DNA of 8,011 nucleotides, from contig CAMWMW010000064.1 of assembly GCA_947175455.1 (NCBI GenBank), positions 1 to 8,011 on the forward strand. Reading direction: 5' to 3'. Below, piece after piece: positions 6,651-8,011 of this stretch. The stretch's first letter is position 1, and every line of letters begins with the position of its first letter. Source of the DNA: an uncultured Porphyromonadaceae bacterium. GTDB lineage: Bacteria > Bacteroidota > Bacteroidia > Bacteroidales > Muribaculaceae. The notes under the pieces were generated by a model, which saw only the letters and a list, made by a program, of their open reading frames with translations, was not told where the DNA came from and did no database searches. The position numbers and the translations under genes are program-made.

Positions 6651-6857
6651 TCAGACTAAAGTGATTACGATGTCTTCGTCATTCTGGGCGATTGCAATCT
6701 TTCCTTCGCGTCCGAGCCAGCCGAGGGCTGCCATGATTTCATCTTTCTTGAGTTTGGTCGCTTTCTTTACACCTTTGAGACCAAGCATACGGGTGTCAGA
6801 CGAGTCAAGTGCCTTATACACCTCGCCTGCCCATGTTCCAATTGATTCAATGTTCAT
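6651..6857 (-). CDS. small winged-helix protein (DUF2582-like)
   Basis: This 68-residue protein matches the pattern of the short winged-helix family DUF2582, common in Bacteroidota. An N-terminal helix (IGTWAGEVYKALDSS, residues 6-20) is followed by a helix-turn-helix region (about 26-52) with KKATKLKKDEIMAALGWLGREGK, where ALGWL.REGKI is the family hallmark. A beta wing (IAIAQNDEDIVITLV) ends the protein. The whole protein is the domain, with no effector part. The fold suggests nucleic-acid or protein binding, but no target is known and I do not assign a regulatory role. It is convergent with the TonB-domain gene, diverges from rsgA, and has a reasonable promoter at 6893-6924. The family call comes from memory of the family pattern, without a profile search. 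Confidence 0.85.
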   Translation of the reverse strand: MNIESIGTWAGEVYKALDSSDTRMLGLKGVKKATKLKKDEIMAALGWLGREGKIAIAQNDEDIVITLV

Positions 6858-6892
6858 TTCCTCTTATAATTTAAATTAGTGTTTTACGATTG

Positions 6893-6924
6893 CAAAGTTG
6901 GCTAATTTTTGTCAAACTGCAAAA
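6893..6924 (-). promoter_or_regulatory. candidate promoter for the DUF2582-like gene
   Basis: On the minus strand, TTTTG (6924-6920) precedes CAACTTTG (6900-6893) by 19 bases. The -33 element is good and the -7 element is a seven-of-eight match to TAnnTTTG. It implies a leader of about 30 nt before the ATG at 6857. Confidence 0.5.
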
Positions 6925-7006
6925 TTTATAACGTTTTTGGCGGTCAATTTATCTTAAATCGCTATATTTTTAACAACCGATTGACTGAAATTGTTAAGAA
7001 ATAAGT

Positions 7007-7014
7007 TAATTTTG
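7007..7014 (+). promoter_or_regulatory. -7 promoter element at the rsgA start
   Basis: TAATTTTG is an exact TAnnTTTG match whose last base is only four bases before the annotated ATG at 7019. A transcript from it would begin at or just past that ATG, making the mRNA leaderless or forcing a downstream start. A TTG at 6981-6983 is the nearest -33 candidate, but the 23-base spacing is longer than usual. TATATTTT at 6963-6970 is a second, weaker -7 candidate that would leave a normal leader of about 40 nt. Confidence 0.5.
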
Positions 7015-7018
7015 TGTT

Positions 7019-7993
7019 ATGAAATCAAAAAAGAAAGATGTATCTTCAATTATAAAAGGGGAGGGGACTGTGATCAGGAACACCGGTTCTTCCTATGTTG
7101 TCAGACTTGATTCCGGCGAGGAGACGCCCTGCCGGGTAAAGGGGAATTTCAGAATCAAGGGTATACGGACCACGAACCCCGTTGCCGTAGGAGACCGTGT
7201 CACGGTCGCGGGTTCCGCGGAGGATGCGGATTATATAACAGCGATTGCTCCGCGCCGCAATTATATCATAAGGCGTGCGTCGAATCTTTCAAAAGAATCT
7301 CATATTCTTGCAGCGAATCTCGATTGCGCGGCTCTGGTAGCGACATTGCGTGACCCTCAGACACCAACGACCTTCATCGACCGTTTTCTTGCCACAGCCG
7401 AGGCATATTCCGTTCCGGCGATGATAGTTCTCAACAAGACAGACCTCTGGGATGAAGACGACCGTATGCTCGGCGATCTTGTTGCCGGTCTTTACCGCTC
7501 GATCGGTTATCCGGTGTTCGAGGTTTCCGCGCAGACAGGTTCCGGTCTCGAAGCCCTTGTGGAAGAATTGCGAGGCAAGACAACACTCTTTGCCGGAAAC
7601 AGCGGTGTCGGCAAGTCTTCTCTCATCAACGCGATAGTGCCCGGCGCCGACCTGAAGACCGGAAGGATTTCAGACATGCACCGCACCGGCATGCATACCA
7701 CTACGTTCTCGGAGATGATATCTGTTCCGGGCGGAGGGGATATCATAGACATTCCCGGTGTCAAAGGATTCGGAACCATAGACTTCAAGCCTGAGGAGGT
7801 GTCGCACTTCTTTCCCGAAATCTTCAGAATTGGTTCCGGTTGCCGTTATTCCGACTGCAAGCATACCGGCGAACCCGGCTGCGCCGTTGTTCCGGCGGTA
7901 GAGGAGCATCTGATTTCCGAAAGCCGTTATGCCTCCTATCTCTCCATACTTGATGAGTTGAACGATCCGACAAAATATCGCAAACCGTTCTGA
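7019..7993 (+). CDS. rsgA: ribosome small-subunit-dependent GTPase RsgA (YjeQ)
   Basis: RsgA is a circularly permuted GTPase that binds the 30S subunit late in assembly and checks its maturation before release. The order of motifs shows the permutation. After an N-terminal OB fold (about 15-78) come G4 NKTD (139-142) and G5 SAQTG (170-174), then the P-loop G1 GNSGVGKS (193-200), the HTTT switch region (226-229) and G3 DIPG (244-247). The C-terminal zinc-binding motif has Cys275, Cys280, His282 and Cys288. G3 carries Ile where most members have Thr (DTPG); the invariant Asp and Gly are kept. The length of 324 residues is normal, but the N-terminus is some 13 residues longer than Bacteroides proteins as I recall them. 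An alternative GTG at 7070-7072, preceded by GGAGG at 7060-7064, is noted as a finding. The gene has its own -7 motif and diverges from the DUF2582-like gene. Confidence 0.96.
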   Translation: MKSKKKDVSSIIKGEGTVIRNTGSSYVVRLDSGEETPCRVKGNFRIKGIRTTNPVAVGDRVTVAGSAEDADYITAIAPRRNYIIRRASNLSKESHILAANLDCAALVATLRDPQTPTTFIDRFLATAEAYSVPAMIVLNKTDLWDEDDRMLGDLVAGLYRSIGYPVFEVSAQTGSGLEALVEELRGKTTLFAGNSGVGKSSLINAIVPGADLKTGRISDMHRTGMHTTTFSEMISVPGGGDIIDIPGVKGFGTIDFKPEEVSHFFPEIFRIGSGCRYSDCKHTGEPGCAVVPAVEEHLISESRYASYLSILDELNDPTKYRKPF

Positions 7994-8011
7994 ATGAAAC
8001 CACAAAAAATG
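7994..8011 (+). CDS. possible start of a downstream gene (partial)
   Basis: An ATG follows the rsgA stop codon with no gap and opens MKPQKM up to the window edge. A second in-frame ATG lies at 8009-8011. Directly abutting stop and start codons suggest translational coupling with rsgA. Six codons are too few to identify a product or to prove that the frame is used. Confidence 0.35.

Noticed and set aside
6619..6879. 86-codon plus-strand open frame opposite the DUF2582-like gene
   Set aside because: The minus-strand frame has a recognisable winged-helix pattern and a promoter; this one has neither.
1..8011. Search for CRISPR arrays, tRNA/rRNA genes, insertion sequences or defence cassettes
   Set aside because: I saw no regularly spaced repeats, cloverleaf-like sequence, transposase reading frame or terminal repeats flanking genes anywhere in the window.

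Overview
This window looks like chromosomal DNA of a member of the Bacteroidota, most likely a gut Bacteroidales. Several things point there: a lipoprotein-anchored BamA/TamA-family outer-membrane protein (the TamL type), a PorQ-family protein, a short DUF2582-type winged-helix protein, a secreted TonB-C-terminal-domain protein, AT-rich intergenic gaps between balanced-GC genes, and several copies of the Bacteroidota -7 promoter motif TAnnTTTG just upstream of genes. A placement near Muribaculaceae is a guess from protein character and is not proven here.

Layout. Positions 1-2388 (+) hold the probable tail of an upstream gene and then a TamL-like gene that is broken by a +1 frameshift about 230 bases before its true end. 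Positions 2498-4297 (+) hold typA/bipA, a ribosome-associated translational GTPase, preceded by its own -7 motif. A strong bidirectional terminator at 4400-4433 separates it from two minus-strand genes: a PorQ-like outer-membrane protein (5848-4823) and, downstream of it, an 84-residue single-pass membrane protein of unknown function (4754-4500). A 233-base divergent region follows, then a small exported TonB-C-terminal-domain protein (6082-6528, +). A 22-bp perfect inverted repeat, probably a shared terminator, lies between that gene and a convergent DUF2582-type gene (6857-6651, -). A second divergent region leads to rsgA (7019-7993, +), a ribosome-assembly GTPase. Its stop codon abuts a possible start of another gene that runs off the window.

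How the genes relate. There are two themes: the cell envelope (TamL, PorQ-like, TonB-domain protein, small membrane protein) and ribosome maturation (TypA and RsgA). The genes mostly sit in single-gene transcription units in alternating orientation, each with its own promoter motif, so this does not read as one dedicated operon. I see no mobile element, CRISPR array, tRNA, rRNA or defence system. This is largely a housekeeping region. The most notable signals are the tamL frameshift, the uncertain rsgA start with a promoter motif lying almost on its ATG, the inverted repeats in the promoter regions, and the linker-less exported TonB domain.
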